Below, piece by piece: positions 17,671-25,723 of a stretch of 64,000 nucleotides of DNA. Below the pieces are notes generated by a model. That model had not been told where the DNA came from and ran no database searches. It saw only the letters and a list, made by a program, of their open reading frames with translations. Within the stretch, counting starts at the first letter, position 1. Each line of letters begins with the position of its first letter. The position numbers and the translations under genes are program-made. Origin of the DNA: Amycolatopsis sp. MtRt-6 (GTDB lineage Bacteria > Actinomycetota > Actinomycetes > Mycobacteriales > Pseudonocardiaceae); the NCBI RefSeq assembly GCF_017308975.1, contig NZ_JADWPD010000023.1, positions 62,001-126,000 on the forward strand, read 5' to 3'.

Positions 17671-18333
17671 ATGACGACCGGCGAGGCGAGCCCGAGAGGG
17701 ATGACGCGGCGACGCGCGGAGACGCGGCGACGGGTCATCGAGGCGGCGCACGACGTCTTCTCGGAAATGGGCATCCGCGACGCGCCGGTCGAGCTGATCT
17801 GCGACCGCGCGGGGTTCACCCGCGGCGCCTTCTACTCCAACTTCGCCAGCAAGGAGGAGCTGTTCCTCGCGGTCTACGAGGTGCGGATGCGGGAGCGCAC
17901 GGAGCGCCTGCGCACAGCGGTCGCCGAAGCCACCGCGGCGGTCGACCCGGCGTCCGCGGACGCGGTCACGCGCGTGCTGCAGGAGGCGGGCGCCCTCTTC
18001 ATGGAGTCACTGACCGCGGACGAGACCTGGTACCTGCTCAACGTCGAGTTCCGCGCCCAGGCCCTGCGCCAGCCCGAGCTGCGCGCCCCGACCGCGGCCG
18101 CCGAGCGCCGGTTCCACGACGCCCTCACCGAGATCCTGCTCGACATGCTCGGCCGGCTGGACCTGCGCCTGACCGTCGAACCCGAGAGCGCCGTCATCAC
18201 GATCGTCCGGCTGTACGAAACCATGCTCGAACGCGCGATCCTCGGCGAGCTGCCCGACCGGGCCGACAACCGCTACGTGACCCAGGTGCTGCCCCGCCTG
18301 CTGACCGCCCTGGTCGCGCCGGGCAACGGCTGA
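17671..18333 (+). CDS. TetR family regulator of MmpL/YhgE genes
   Basis: This 220-residue protein has a TetR DNA-binding domain (RRRVIEAAHDVFSEMG, then ICDRAGFTRGAFYSNFASKEELF). AAGGTGA precedes the ATG by about 6 nt. Divergent orientation and the repeats in the intergenic gap indicate local repression of the exporter pair. The C-terminal domain is an all-helical TetR_C-type domain of unknown ligand; for exporters the ligand is often the exported compound. Confidence 0.85.
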   Translation: MTTGEASPRGMTRRRAETRRRVIEAAHDVFSEMGIRDAPVELICDRAGFTRGAFYSNFASKEELFLAVYEVRMRERTERLRTAVAEATAAVDPASADAVTRVLQEAGALFMESLTADETWYLLNVEFRAQALRQPELRAPTAAAERRFHDALTEILLDMLGRLDLRLTVEPESAVITIVRLYETMLERAILGELPDRADNRYVTQVLPRLLTALVAPGNG

Positions 18334-18376
18334 CTGCCTCGGCCGGCCACTTCAGGAAACCACGTCGTCGCCCGGC

Positions 18377-18958
18377 CTACCGCGCCTTCGGGGCAAGCAG
18401 GCTGCCGACCAGTTCGTGAAGTGTCGTCCTCAGCCGATCGGTGTCGCCGCGGCGGACCAAGTGGACCACCAGGTCGCTGTGCAACGCTCCCAAGAGAATG
18501 TGAGCCAGGAGTTCCGCGTCCAGCCCGGAGCGGGCCTGCGCGATCAAGCCGCTCACGTGGCGGTGCCAGTACTGGTAAACATCGCCGGCCTGGCGCTCTT
18601 CCCCGGCCGCCTTTTCATACGCCGCAACCAGAGCGGCGTTGCGTGTCGCGAGGTCGACGACCGCGTCGAGGAAGGCGAGCAATCGATCCGTGGCCGGTGC
18701 CCCAGGGCCGAGGGGCGGGGGCCCGGTCTCGATCGTCTCGGTCAGCTTGCGCACGCGGTCTTCCATCAGGGCCCGCATCAGCCCGGAGCGGCTGCCGAAC
18801 CGGTGGAAGACGGTGGCCTTTCCGACGCCCGCGGCCTGGGCGACCCGCTCCAGCGAGACGTGATCGGGGCCGTTCGCGACGAGCAACTCCTCCGCCGCGG
18901 CCAAGATTGCCGCCCGGTTGCGGGCCGCGTCGGCGCGCTCCCGCCTCGGCTCCGGCAT
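18377..18958 (-). CDS. TetR family regulator
   Basis: This 193-residue TetR protein has the helix-turn-helix LERVAQAAGVGKATVFHRFGSRSGL. AGGAGGG lies 5 nt before its ATG. It is divergent from the oxidoreductase at 19040. Two copies of a 15-bp operator-like element lie between them, one beside each start. The N-terminus is rich in Arg (PEPRRERADAARNR), as is common in this family. Confidence 0.85.
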   Translation of the reverse strand: MPEPRRERADAARNRAAILAAAEELLVANGPDHVSLERVAQAAGVGKATVFHRFGSRSGLMRALMEDRVRKLTETIETGPPPLGPGAPATDRLLAFLDAVVDLATRNAALVAAYEKAAGEERQAGDVYQYWHRHVSGLIAQARSGLDAELLAHILLGALHSDLVVHLVRRGDTDRLRTTLHELVGSLLAPKAR

Positions 18959-18976
18959 GCATCCCTCCTGGACAAC

Positions 18977-19025
18977 TGGACCGTCGGTTCATATAGTACC
19001 GAGAATTAACTGGACCGAAGGTTCA
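18977..19025. promoter_or_regulatory. Twin TetR operators
   Basis: TGGACCGTCGGTTCA (18977-18991) is a near-perfect dyad with one mismatched pair. TGGACCGAAGGTTCA (19011-19025) repeats it with two changes, 34 bp downstream. One copy is close to the TetR start and the other ends 15 nt before the oxidoreductase ATG, overlapping the AT-rich ATATAGTACC and GAATTAAC promoter-like stretches. Both promoters are probably controlled together. Confidence 0.72.
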
Positions 19026-19039
19026 TTTAGGAGGTACTC

Positions 19040-20002
19040 ATGCTCGCCGTCGTGCTGCGCGGAACCGGCGGCCCCGAGGTGCTCGTCCCGGAAGACCTCC
19101 CCGTGCCCGCTCCCGGGCCGGGGCAGGTACTGCTGCGGGTCGAGGCCGCCGCCGTCAGCAGCGGCGAGACGATGCTGCGGTCCGGCGCCATTCCGATGCC
19201 TTTCCCGTTCCCGTTGGTACTCGGCGCCGAGGCCGTCGGCGTGGTCGAGCGGATCGGCGAAGGTGTCGACCCCGCGCTCGAGGGAACCCGCGTTGTCGCC
19301 ATCACCGGCGGCCGGGGCTCCTACGCCGAGTACGCCGCCGTCGACGTCGCGATGACGGCAGCCGTGCCCAGCGGGCTTTCTCCCACCGATGCCGTCGCGA
19401 TGGCGGCGTCCGGCGCGATGGCCTTCGGCCTGGCACGGAAGGCCGGGCTGGCCGGCGGGGAGACGGTGCTGGTCGAGGGCGGGTCGGGCAAGATCGGCGG
19501 CTACCTCGTGCGACGGGCCCGCGAACTCGGCGCCACCCGGGTGATCGCCACGGCAGGCACCGCGGCCGGCCGGGATCGGGTGCGCGCTCTCGGCGCTCAG
19601 GTGGTGGTCGACCACTCCGAGCCCGACTGGCCGGACCTGCTGCCCGCCGAGCCCGTCGACGTCGTGTTCGACATGGTCGGCGGAGCGGTCGCCGGGCGGC
19701 TGCTCGACGTCCTCACGCCGAGCACGGGGCGCATCCTGCTGTACGGCACGCTCAGCGGCGCGCCGGCCGTGGTCGACTCGGCGAAGATCCGCGAACGCGG
19801 CCTGCAGGTCGTCGGCTGTGGTGGTCCGGGCTGGGCCGCGGGCATCTTCGGCGTGGACTACCCGGAGTTCCTCGCGGCAGCCGGACGCGGCGACGTGCCA
19901 CGGCCGGCCATCGACGCCGTCCTCCCCCTCGCCGACGCGGCCGAAGCACACCGGCGCCTGGAGGCCGGGCGGACGTCCGGCCGGATACTCCTCGTTCCGT
20001 GA
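19040..20002 (+). CDS. MDR-family NADPH:quinone oxidoreductase-like protein
   Basis: The protein (320 aa) is a medium-chain dehydrogenase/reductase without the catalytic or structural zinc cysteines. It has the N-terminal GroES-like half (PGPGQVLLRVEAAAVSSGE) and a cofactor-binding segment VLVEGGSGKIGGYLVRRAR. This places it with quinone oxidoreductases and enoyl reductases that reduce activated double bonds with NADPH. AGGAGG precedes its ATG. The twin TetR operators suggest induction by an electrophile or quinone. Confidence 0.82.
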   Translation: MLAVVLRGTGGPEVLVPEDLPVPAPGPGQVLLRVEAAAVSSGETMLRSGAIPMPFPFPLVLGAEAVGVVERIGEGVDPALEGTRVVAITGGRGSYAEYAAVDVAMTAAVPSGLSPTDAVAMAASGAMAFGLARKAGLAGGETVLVEGGSGKIGGYLVRRARELGATRVIATAGTAAGRDRVRALGAQVVVDHSEPDWPDLLPAEPVDVVFDMVGGAVAGRLLDVLTPSTGRILLYGTLSGAPAVVDSAKIRERGLQVVGCGGPGWAAGIFGVDYPEFLAAAGRGDVPRPAIDAVLPLADAAEAHRRLEAGRTSGRILLVP

Positions 20003-20009
20003 AGTTCGT

Positions 20010-20053
20010 GGACGGACGGCGGCCCGGTGATGGGGTTCGGCCGCCGCCCGTCC
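20010..20053 (+). terminator. Strong hairpin after the oxidoreductase gene
   Basis: A 15-bp stem with one A-C mismatch (GGACGGACGGCGGCC at 20010-20024 with GGCCGCCGCCCGTCC at 20039-20053) encloses a 14-nt loop, 7 nt after the stop codon. It is a convincing factor-independent style terminator without a T-tract. Confidence 0.7.
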
Positions 20054-20057
20054 AGGG

Positions 20058-20097
20058 AGCGGCGATCCCCTCGGGGGGAGGGAAGGGAATCGCCGCT
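20058..20097 (-). terminator. Second hairpin, for the convergent gene
   Basis: AGCGGCGAT (20058-20066) pairs with ATCGCCGCT (20089-20097), and flanking C and G runs can extend the stem. It follows the stop of the minus-strand gene ending at 20110, so each convergent gene has its own hairpin, placed back to back. Confidence 0.55.
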
Positions 20098-20109
20098 GGC
20101 CGGTTCGGA

Positions 20110-20868
20110 TCAGCGATTCGGGCGGGTGGCCGGCGGGCCGGACGGGTGCGTGGCCGGCGCTCCGGCCGGGTGCGCCGGCGTCGGGTGGTCCTTGCCGTTG
20201 TCCGAGTTGCCCGGGTCCGCGGGTGCGCCGGTCGGGTGCGCCGGCTTCGCGGCTTCGTCCTTCAGCAGCGCGTCGCAGTAGCCGTCGACCTTGGCCTTGT
20301 CGCCCGCGGCCGTGATCAGCGCGGTGAACGCCGGGCTCTCCAGCGCCTTGCCGTGCTCGGTCTTGTCGCCGGCGCTGTACGCGTGGCACAGCCCCACCAG
20401 CGAAGGTGACGGCGACGGCTGGTCCGCCGGCCGGGTTCCGTCCGGCGCGTGCGTCTTCGTCGTCTCGGTCGCCCAGTCGCCGGCGGGCGGCTGGGCGTGG
20501 CTGGACGCCGCGGGTGCCGGGGACGGCGCGTGACCGGCCTGGAAGGGCAGCGCGCCGGTGACGGCGGCCGCGGCGACGCCGCCGACGGTGAAGACCGCCG
20601 CCGCGGCGGCCGCGACCTTCACCGTGAGCAGCTTCGCCCACCTTGTCTTGATCATCGAGGGGCTCCGGCGTAGCGGGGAACGGGCATGCTGAGCCGCCTC
20701 GCGGAACGCCGTCATGGCCGCCGGCTCCCCACCCAGCTCGCCGTCGCGCGGTGGGGCGGCCGCGGCGGCGAGCAGGCCGGCCAGCGCGTCCGGGGCGTCG
20801 GCCGGCGCACCCCGCAGCAACTGCTCCGCGGTGTGCCGGTCGATCCGGCGTCCTTGCTGCTTGCTCAT
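20110..20868 (-). CDS. Single-pass membrane protein, likely partner of the ECF sigma factor
   Basis: The protein (252 aa) has a cytoplasmic N-terminal region of about 75 residues, one membrane segment (about residues 84-106, mostly Ala/Val), and an outer region ending in Pro/Ala/Gly-rich repeats (for example HPTGAPADPG and HPAGAPATHP). Two Cys residues (GLCHAY, DGYCDALL) flank a short helical stretch. It lies 34 nt downstream of an ECF-type sigma factor, and this topology suits an anti-sigma factor or sigma-regulated sensor. No zinc-binding HxxxCxxC motif is visible, so this is not a ZAS-type anti-sigma factor. Confidence 0.7.
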   Translation of the reverse strand: MSKQQGRRIDRHTAEQLLRGAPADAPDALAGLLAAAAAPPRDGELGGEPAAMTAFREAAQHARSPLRRSPSMIKTRWAKLLTVKVAAAAAAVFTVGGVAAAAVTGALPFQAGHAPSPAPAASSHAQPPAGDWATETTKTHAPDGTRPADQPSPSPSLVGLCHAYSAGDKTEHGKALESPAFTALITAAGDKAKVDGYCDALLKDEAAKPAHPTGAPADPGNSDNGKDHPTPAHPAGAPATHPSGPPATRPNR

Positions 20869-20902
20869 CACACACCCCTCAGCGTCGGGCCGCTCGAAAG
20901 TG

Positions 20903-21499
20903 TCACACCCGGCCGCCGAGCCGGTCGGCGAGCGTGCGAAGTCCCCGGTAGGCGGCAGTGCGGACGGCGCCGGGCCGCTTCCCCAGCACGGCCGCGGCCG
21001 CCTTGGCGTCGAGCCCGACCACGGCCCGCAGCACCACCGCTTCGGCCTGGTCACGCGGCAGTGTGGCGATCAGCGCGAGCGCCGCCTCGGTGGCCGTCGC
21101 CTCGATGGCCGCCCCGGCGGTGTCGTCGGGCGCGGGCCGCTCGGGAAACCACTCGGCCGGCGCTTCGGCGACCGGGCGGCGGCGCCGGTGCCGCAGGTGG
21201 TCCAGCGCCCGGTTCCGCCCGATCGTCGCGGTCCAGGCGCGGAAACCGTCCGCGTCACCGCGGAACGAAGCCAGGTCACGGGTGATCTGCAGCCACGCTT
21301 CGGAGGCGACGTCCTCGGCGTCCTGTCCCACCAGGACCCGCAGGTACCGGCACAGGCCGGGCTGCACCGACCGGTACAGCAGGCGGAAGGCGTCCTCGTC
21401 GCCCCGCTGCGCCCGCACCAGTGTCGCCGACAGGTCGTCGACGGGCTCCCCGGACGTACGCCGGGCACGGTTAGGGACCGACTCCAGCACCACACGCAT
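20903..21499 (-). CDS. ECF-type RNA polymerase sigma factor
   Basis: The protein (198 aa) carries sigma70 region 2 (FRLLYRSVQPGLCRYLRVLVGQ, then AEDVASEAWLQI and FRAWTATIGRNRALDHLR) and region 4 (LIATLPRDQAEAVVLR, then GLDAKAAAAVLGKRPGAVRTAAYRGL). It lacks region 1.1 and 3, as ECF factors do. The ATG at 21499 is preceded by few good ribosome-site bases, so its start is moderately sure. It is followed by a membrane protein that may be its regulator. Confidence 0.85.
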   Translation of the reverse strand: MRVVLESVPNRARRTSGEPVDDLSATLVRAQRGDEDAFRLLYRSVQPGLCRYLRVLVGQDAEDVASEAWLQITRDLASFRGDADGFRAWTATIGRNRALDHLRHRRRRPVAEAPAEWFPERPAPDDTAGAAIEATATEAALALIATLPRDQAEAVVLRAVVGLDAKAAAAVLGKRPGAVRTAAYRGLRTLADRLGGRV

Positions 21500-21572
21500 C
21501 CTTTGCGGTCAGCCCCACCGCGTTGTTCGCGCCATCATGGTCCATCGCCGCGGCGCTCGGAAGCCCCACCCC

Positions 21573-21920
21573 CTACCCGGCGTGCTCGACGTGGAAGTAC
21601 CCGACCGTTTTAGGGCCTTCGGTGATGACGACGACGGTGCCCGCTTCGACCCGGAACGCGCCCGTGTTCTCGACCACGAGCCAGCGGCCGTCGGCGGTGG
21701 ACACCAGGGCGCCGGGTTCGAAGCCGCGAAGGACGAAGGAGGCCAGACCGGTGACGGCCGTCCGGGGCGGCACGTAGGCGTTCGCGGCGTAGGTGTGGCC
21801 GTCGGCCGGCTGCGGTGGGCCGGTCGTGCGGCCGCCTTGGCCGGGGGTGAGCCAGACGATCCGGCCGTGGAAGGGGAACGGTGCGTCGTTCGGGAGCTTC
21901 GGCACCGGGTGAGTATCCAC
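21573..21920 (-). CDS. Conserved hypothetical protein, all-beta
   Basis: I do not recognise this 115-residue protein with certainty. GTG at 21920 is preferred since GGAGG lies 9 nt upstream; a longer form would start at 22007, close to the palindrome at 22015. The sequence is mostly predicted strand (FHGRIVWLTPGQGGRT, ASFVLRGFEPG, RWLVVENTG, GTVVVITEG). It vaguely resembles the third beta-barrel domain of EF-Tu, which is only an impression. It lies 73 nt before the sigma factor and could be co-transcribed with it. Confidence 0.5.
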   Translation of the reverse strand: MDTHPVPKLPNDAPFPFHGRIVWLTPGQGGRTTGPPQPADGHTYAANAYVPPRTAVTGLASFVLRGFEPGALVSTADGRWLVVENTGAFRVEAGTVVVITEGPKTVGYFHVEHAG

Positions 21921-22014
21921 CGGCGCGGGCCTCCGCCCCCCGGTCTCCAGCTTATCGGGACACACCGACAGTTTCCGGGGGCCGGCTGCCTCCTCGGTGA
22001 GCGTCACCGCCGCT

Positions 22015-22030
22015 CTGAAAGCGTTTTCAG
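22015..22030. promoter_or_regulatory. LacI-type operator upstream of pectate lyase
   Basis: CTGAAAGCGTTTTCAG is a 16-bp dyad with one mismatched pair, matching the general LacI/GalR-family half-site (GAAAGCG). It lies about 130 nt before the PL9 gene and next to the start of the divergent hypothetical gene. No LacI gene is in the window. Confidence 0.6.
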
Positions 22031-22160
22031 TACAGACGACCCGCTTGGCCCACTCGAGCCGCCGCTACCCGGTGCTACCGTCGCCTCACCGACAGACCCC
22101 GCTCCGGTTCTCCGGGAGCGCTCTCGGCTTCGGCAACTTCCTGCTCGCAAGGAGGCGCGC

Positions 22161-23324
22161 ATGGGTTCACACGGAAGCACCAAGAAAGCGCTTACAGCGG
22201 CCGCCGCGCTGGTCACGATGGCCGCTCTCGCACCGCCGTCCGCCGCCGCTGCCACCACCTTGTTCGTGGCTCCCAACGGCAAGGACTCCGCCGCCGGTAC
22301 GCAATCGGATCCGACCACACTCACCTCGGCCCTCACCCGCGTCGGTGCCGGTGGCACCATCTCGCTCCGGGGTGGTACCTACTCCTACGCCCAGACCGTC
22401 ACCATCGCGCCGGGCAACAACGGCACCTCCGGCGCGCGCAAGACGCTGTCCGCCTACGCCGGCGAGAAGCCCGTGCTGAACTTCTCCGCCATGAAAGAAG
22501 ATCCGGCCAACCGGGGGCTCGCCGTCAACGGGTCGTACTGGCGCGTCGCCGGCATCGTCGTCGAACGCGCCGGGGACAACGGGATCTTCGTCGGCGGGAG
22601 CAACAACGTCATCGAACGCGTCGTGACCCGCTTCAACCGCGATTCCGGGCTGCAGATCTCGCGGATCGCCTCCAGCACGCCGAAGGACCAGTGGCCGTCG
22701 AACAACCTCGTCGTCAGCTCCGAGTCGCACGACAACGCCGACTCCGACGGCGAAGACGCCGACGGGTTCGCCGCGAAGCTCACCGCCGGCCCCGGCAACG
22801 TCTTCCGCTACGACGTCGCCCACCACAACATCGACGACGGCTGGGACCTCTACACCAAGACCGACACCGGCCCGATCGGCCCGGTGACCATCGAGGACTC
22901 CCTCGCCTACGCCAACGGCACCCTCAGCAACGGCACCGTCAACGAGAACGGCGACCGCAACGGCTACAAGCTCGGCGGCGACAAGATCGCGGTCAACCAC
23001 ATCGTCCGGCGCGACATCGCCTACCGCAACGGCCACCACGGGTTCACCTACAACAGCAACCCCGGGACGATGACCGTTTCGGACAACGTCGGCATCGACA
23101 ACGCCGAACGCAACTTCTCCTTCGACACCGGGACTTCGGTGTTCCGCAACGACACCTCGTGCCGGTTCGCCAGTGGCGGCTCGAACGACAAGACCGTCGG
23201 CGACGTCGACAGCTCGGACCAGTTCTGGACCGGCAGGAACGGGTCACGCTGCTCGTCCTACGCCGGCACGATGAAATGGTCCTTCGCTTCCGACGGACGG
23301 CTCGTGGTCACCTTCGGCGGGTGA
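22161..23324 (+). CDS. Secreted pectate lyase, PL9-like right-handed beta-helix
   Basis: AAGGAGG precedes the ATG at 22161. The protein (387 aa) has a signal peptide (cleavage near residue 30, ASA/AA-type) and a right-handed parallel beta-helix. The segment NADSDGEDADGFAAKL, with the catalytic-type Lys, followed by NIDDGWDLYTK matches the PL9 calcium and catalytic region. PL9 enzymes cleave polygalacturonate by beta-elimination. Length is close to the catalytic core alone, so there is no extra binding module. Together with the GH44 enzyme it indicates plant cell wall degradation. Confidence 0.85.
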   Translation: MGSHGSTKKALTAAAALVTMAALAPPSAAAATTLFVAPNGKDSAAGTQSDPTTLTSALTRVGAGGTISLRGGTYSYAQTVTIAPGNNGTSGARKTLSAYAGEKPVLNFSAMKEDPANRGLAVNGSYWRVAGIVVERAGDNGIFVGGSNNVIERVVTRFNRDSGLQISRIASSTPKDQWPSNNLVVSSESHDNADSDGEDADGFAAKLTAGPGNVFRYDVAHHNIDDGWDLYTKTDTGPIGPVTIEDSLAYANGTLSNGTVNENGDRNGYKLGGDKIAVNHIVRRDIAYRNGHHGFTYNSNPGTMTVSDNVGIDNAERNFSFDTGTSVFRNDTSCRFASGGSNDKTVGDVDSSDQFWTGRNGSRCSSYAGTMKWSFASDGRLVVTFGG

Positions 23325-23437
23325 CCCTAGGCGCGGTGACCGTCGTCACCCCGATCCTGTTGAAATGCTGTGAACCGGACAGACCTGGCACTCCCGGCGC
23401 CGCCCGCGCGTTCTCCAGGTGGAGAACGGAGGGACCC

Positions 23438-23713
23438 ATGGGTGCGCTGGGAACACTGCTCGGATTCCTGCTGAGCCTGTACCTGCTGGTGCTGGTCGCG
23501 CGGATGGTGCTCGACTGGGTCGCGGCGGTGGCGAACACGCCGCCGTGGGCGCGGCGCGCGCGGGGGCTGGCCTACGCCGCCACCGAGCCGGTGATCGGGC
23601 CGGTGCGGCGGGTCGTGCGGCCGGTGCGGATCGGCGGGCTCTCGCTCGACCTGGCCTTCACGCTGGTCTTCATCGGCGTGATCGTGCTGCGGAGCATCGT
23701 GTACGCCCTCTAG
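23438..23713 (+). CDS. YggT family membrane protein
   Basis: This 91-residue protein has two membrane segments (about residues 4-24 and 69-88) joined by a short cytoplasmic loop with the conserved PVIGPVRRVVRPV region, as in YggT/YlmG proteins. These are normally near division or cell-wall genes. Here it stands alone. GGAGGG lies 5 nt before the ATG. Its stop codon overlaps that of the convergent TetR gene by 4 nt. Confidence 0.82.
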   Translation: MGALGTLLGFLLSLYLLVLVARMVLDWVAAVANTPPWARRARGLAYAATEPVIGPVRRVVRPVRIGGLSLDLAFTLVFIGVIVLRSIVYAL

Positions 23714-24369
23714 AGTGTGCCGCGGAAGCCCGCGGAAAGCCGGTCGACGCCGCGCTCCAGCTCGGCGCGCAGGCCGCGCAGGTCGACGCCGTCGGGGTCG
23801 ATCAGGGCCTGCATCGAAATCCCGCGCAGCTGGGCGAGCAGCGCCGAGGCGTACGAGTCGGGGTCGTGGACACCGGTGATGGAGCCGTCCGCGACCCCGC
23901 TGGCCACGGTCTGCGCGATGGCGAACCGGAACCGGCGGTCGGCCTCCGTCAGCGCGCCGCGCAGGCCCGAGTACTCCGCCGCCGCGTCGCCCCAGAGCGC
24001 CAGGAACGCCTGGTTGAGCGTCGGCATCGTGCGGATCAGCTCGAAGATGATGTCCAGCAGCGCGCGCAGCATGTCCATCGGCGTCGCGTTCGCCGACCCG
24101 GTCCGGGCCGCGACAGCCTCGCTGTAGGCGTCGGTGAACTGCTCGACGGCGTGCTCGACGAGCCGCCGCCCGAGCCCGTCCTTGTCGCCGAAGTGCTGGA
24201 AGACCACCGACCGCGCGTAGCCCGAGCGGGCGCAGACGCCGCCGATCTTCAGCCGGCCGAAGCCCTCTTCGGCGATCAGGTGAGCAGCGGCCTCCAGGAT
24301 GCGTGCCTCGACGACGCCCTCGCCGTCCTCCTGGATCCGGCCTTCGGCGGCACGGTCCACCCGGGTCAT
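23710..24369 (-). CDS. TetR family regulator
   Basis: The protein (219 aa) has a TetR N-terminal domain (EARILEAAAHLIAEEG, then IGGVCARSGYARSVVFQHFGDKDGL). It is divergent from the flavin monooxygenase at 24484, which is its probable target. I see no clear palindrome in the 114-nt gap. It is convergent with YggT, with a 4-bp overlap of the stop codons. Confidence 0.82.
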   Translation of the reverse strand: MTRVDRAAEGRIQEDGEGVVEARILEAAAHLIAEEGFGRLKIGGVCARSGYARSVVFQHFGDKDGLGRRLVEHAVEQFTDAYSEAVAARTGSANATPMDMLRALLDIIFELIRTMPTLNQAFLALWGDAAAEYSGLRGALTEADRRFRFAIAQTVASGVADGSITGVHDPDSYASALLAQLRGISMQALIDPDGVDLRGLRAELERGVDRLSAGFRGTL

Positions 24370-24483
24370 GTTAGCGACTGCAACCGCGCGCGGGCGGCCG
24401 AGCCGTCAGCGGACCGTGCGAGAACGGTCAGCGCCCGCCCGCACTCTCGACGTCGGCACCCACCGGCTCGAGAGGAACCACCG

Positions 24484-25719
24484 ATGACCACCAAGACCGT
24501 GCTCGTCTCCGGGGCAGGCATCGCCGGCCCGTCCGCGGCCCACTGGCTGCGGCGCGGCGGCTACCGCGTGACCGTCGTCGAGTCCGCGCCCGCCCCGCGG
24601 CCCGGCGGCCAGGCCGTCGACTTCCGCGGTGAGCAGCTGAAGCTGCTGGCCGCGATGGGCGTGCTCGACGAGATCCGCCGGCACGAGACGGCGATGGGCG
24701 AGCAGACCGTGCTCGGCCTCGACGGGCGTCCGGCGCTGACCGTGCCCGGCTCCGCCTGGAGCGGCGAGGTCGAGATCCTGCGCGGCGACCTCGCGCGGAT
24801 CCTGTACGAGCGCACCGCGGACCACACCGAGTACGTCTTCGGCGACCGCGTCACGAGCCTCACCGAGACGGCGGACGGCGTCGAAGTCACCTTCGACCAC
24901 GGGGCGCCGCGGACGTTCGACCTGGTCGTCGGGGCCGACGGCGTGCACTCCGGCGTGCGGGCCGCCGCCTTCGGGCCGGAGCCGGGCTTCCGGACCGACC
25001 TGGGTTACGGCATCGCCGGGTTCACCGCGCCCAACCACCTCGGGCTCGACCACACCAGCATCATGTACAACGAACCCGGCCGCGGCGTGACCGTGGGCAG
25101 CCACCGGCGGCCGGACCGGCTGCACGTCGGCCTGGTCTTCGCGGCCGACGGCGTCGAGTTCCAGCGCCGTGGTCCCGGCGAACAGCGGGCACTGATCGCG
25201 CGGCTGTTCGCGGACACCGGCTGGGAGGTGCCGAAGCTGCTCGAAGCGCTGCCCGCGGCCGACGACCTGTACGTCGACTCGGTCAGCCAGATCCACCTCG
25301 GCCGCTGGTCGAAGGGCCGGGTCGTGCTCCTGGGCGACGCCGCCTGGTGCGCCGGGCCGGGCGGGTCCGGCACCGGGCTGGCGATGATGGGTGCCCAGGT
25401 GCTGGCCGGGGAGCTCGCCGCGGCCGGCGGCGACCACGTGACGGCGTTCGCGAAGTACGAGGAACGGCTGCGGAAGCCGGCCACGATCGGGCAGAAGAAC
25501 GGCAGGGGCTCCGGCAACTTCCTCGTGCCGCGCACGGCCGCGAAGATCCGCGGCCGCAACCGCGCCTACCGGATGCTGAGCACGCGGGTCTTCGGCGGCA
25601 TCTTCACCTGGATGACCGACCGCGCGGCCAACGCGCTGGAATACCGTGAGTACCCCGCGCCGGATTCCGCTCATCGGGGGACTCGGGTGGCGGCCCGGCG
25701 TGAGGTGGGTCACTCTTGA
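24484..25719 (+). CDS. FAD-dependent monooxygenase
   Basis: The protein (411 aa) is a PHBH-fold flavin monooxygenase: TVLVSGAGIAGPSAAHWLRRGG at the N-terminus, DLVVGADGVHSGVR in the middle, and GRVVLLGDAAWCAGPGGSGTGLAMMGA near the C-terminal third. The sequence family is close to TetX-like and polyketide-tailoring oxygenases. It is divergent from a TetR gene, the typical arrangement of an inducible detoxifying oxygenase. The C-terminus ends 4 nt before the MCE gene start, so the two may be co-transcribed. Confidence 0.82.
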   Translation: MTTKTVLVSGAGIAGPSAAHWLRRGGYRVTVVESAPAPRPGGQAVDFRGEQLKLLAAMGVLDEIRRHETAMGEQTVLGLDGRPALTVPGSAWSGEVEILRGDLARILYERTADHTEYVFGDRVTSLTETADGVEVTFDHGAPRTFDLVVGADGVHSGVRAAAFGPEPGFRTDLGYGIAGFTAPNHLGLDHTSIMYNEPGRGVTVGSHRRPDRLHVGLVFAADGVEFQRRGPGEQRALIARLFADTGWEVPKLLEALPAADDLYVDSVSQIHLGRWSKGRVVLLGDAAWCAGPGGSGTGLAMMGAQVLAGELAAAGGDHVTAFAKYEERLRKPATIGQKNGRGSGNFLVPRTAAKIRGRNRAYRMLSTRVFGGIFTWMTDRAANALEYREYPAPDSAHRGTRVAARREVGHS

Positions 25720-25723
25720 CGCC

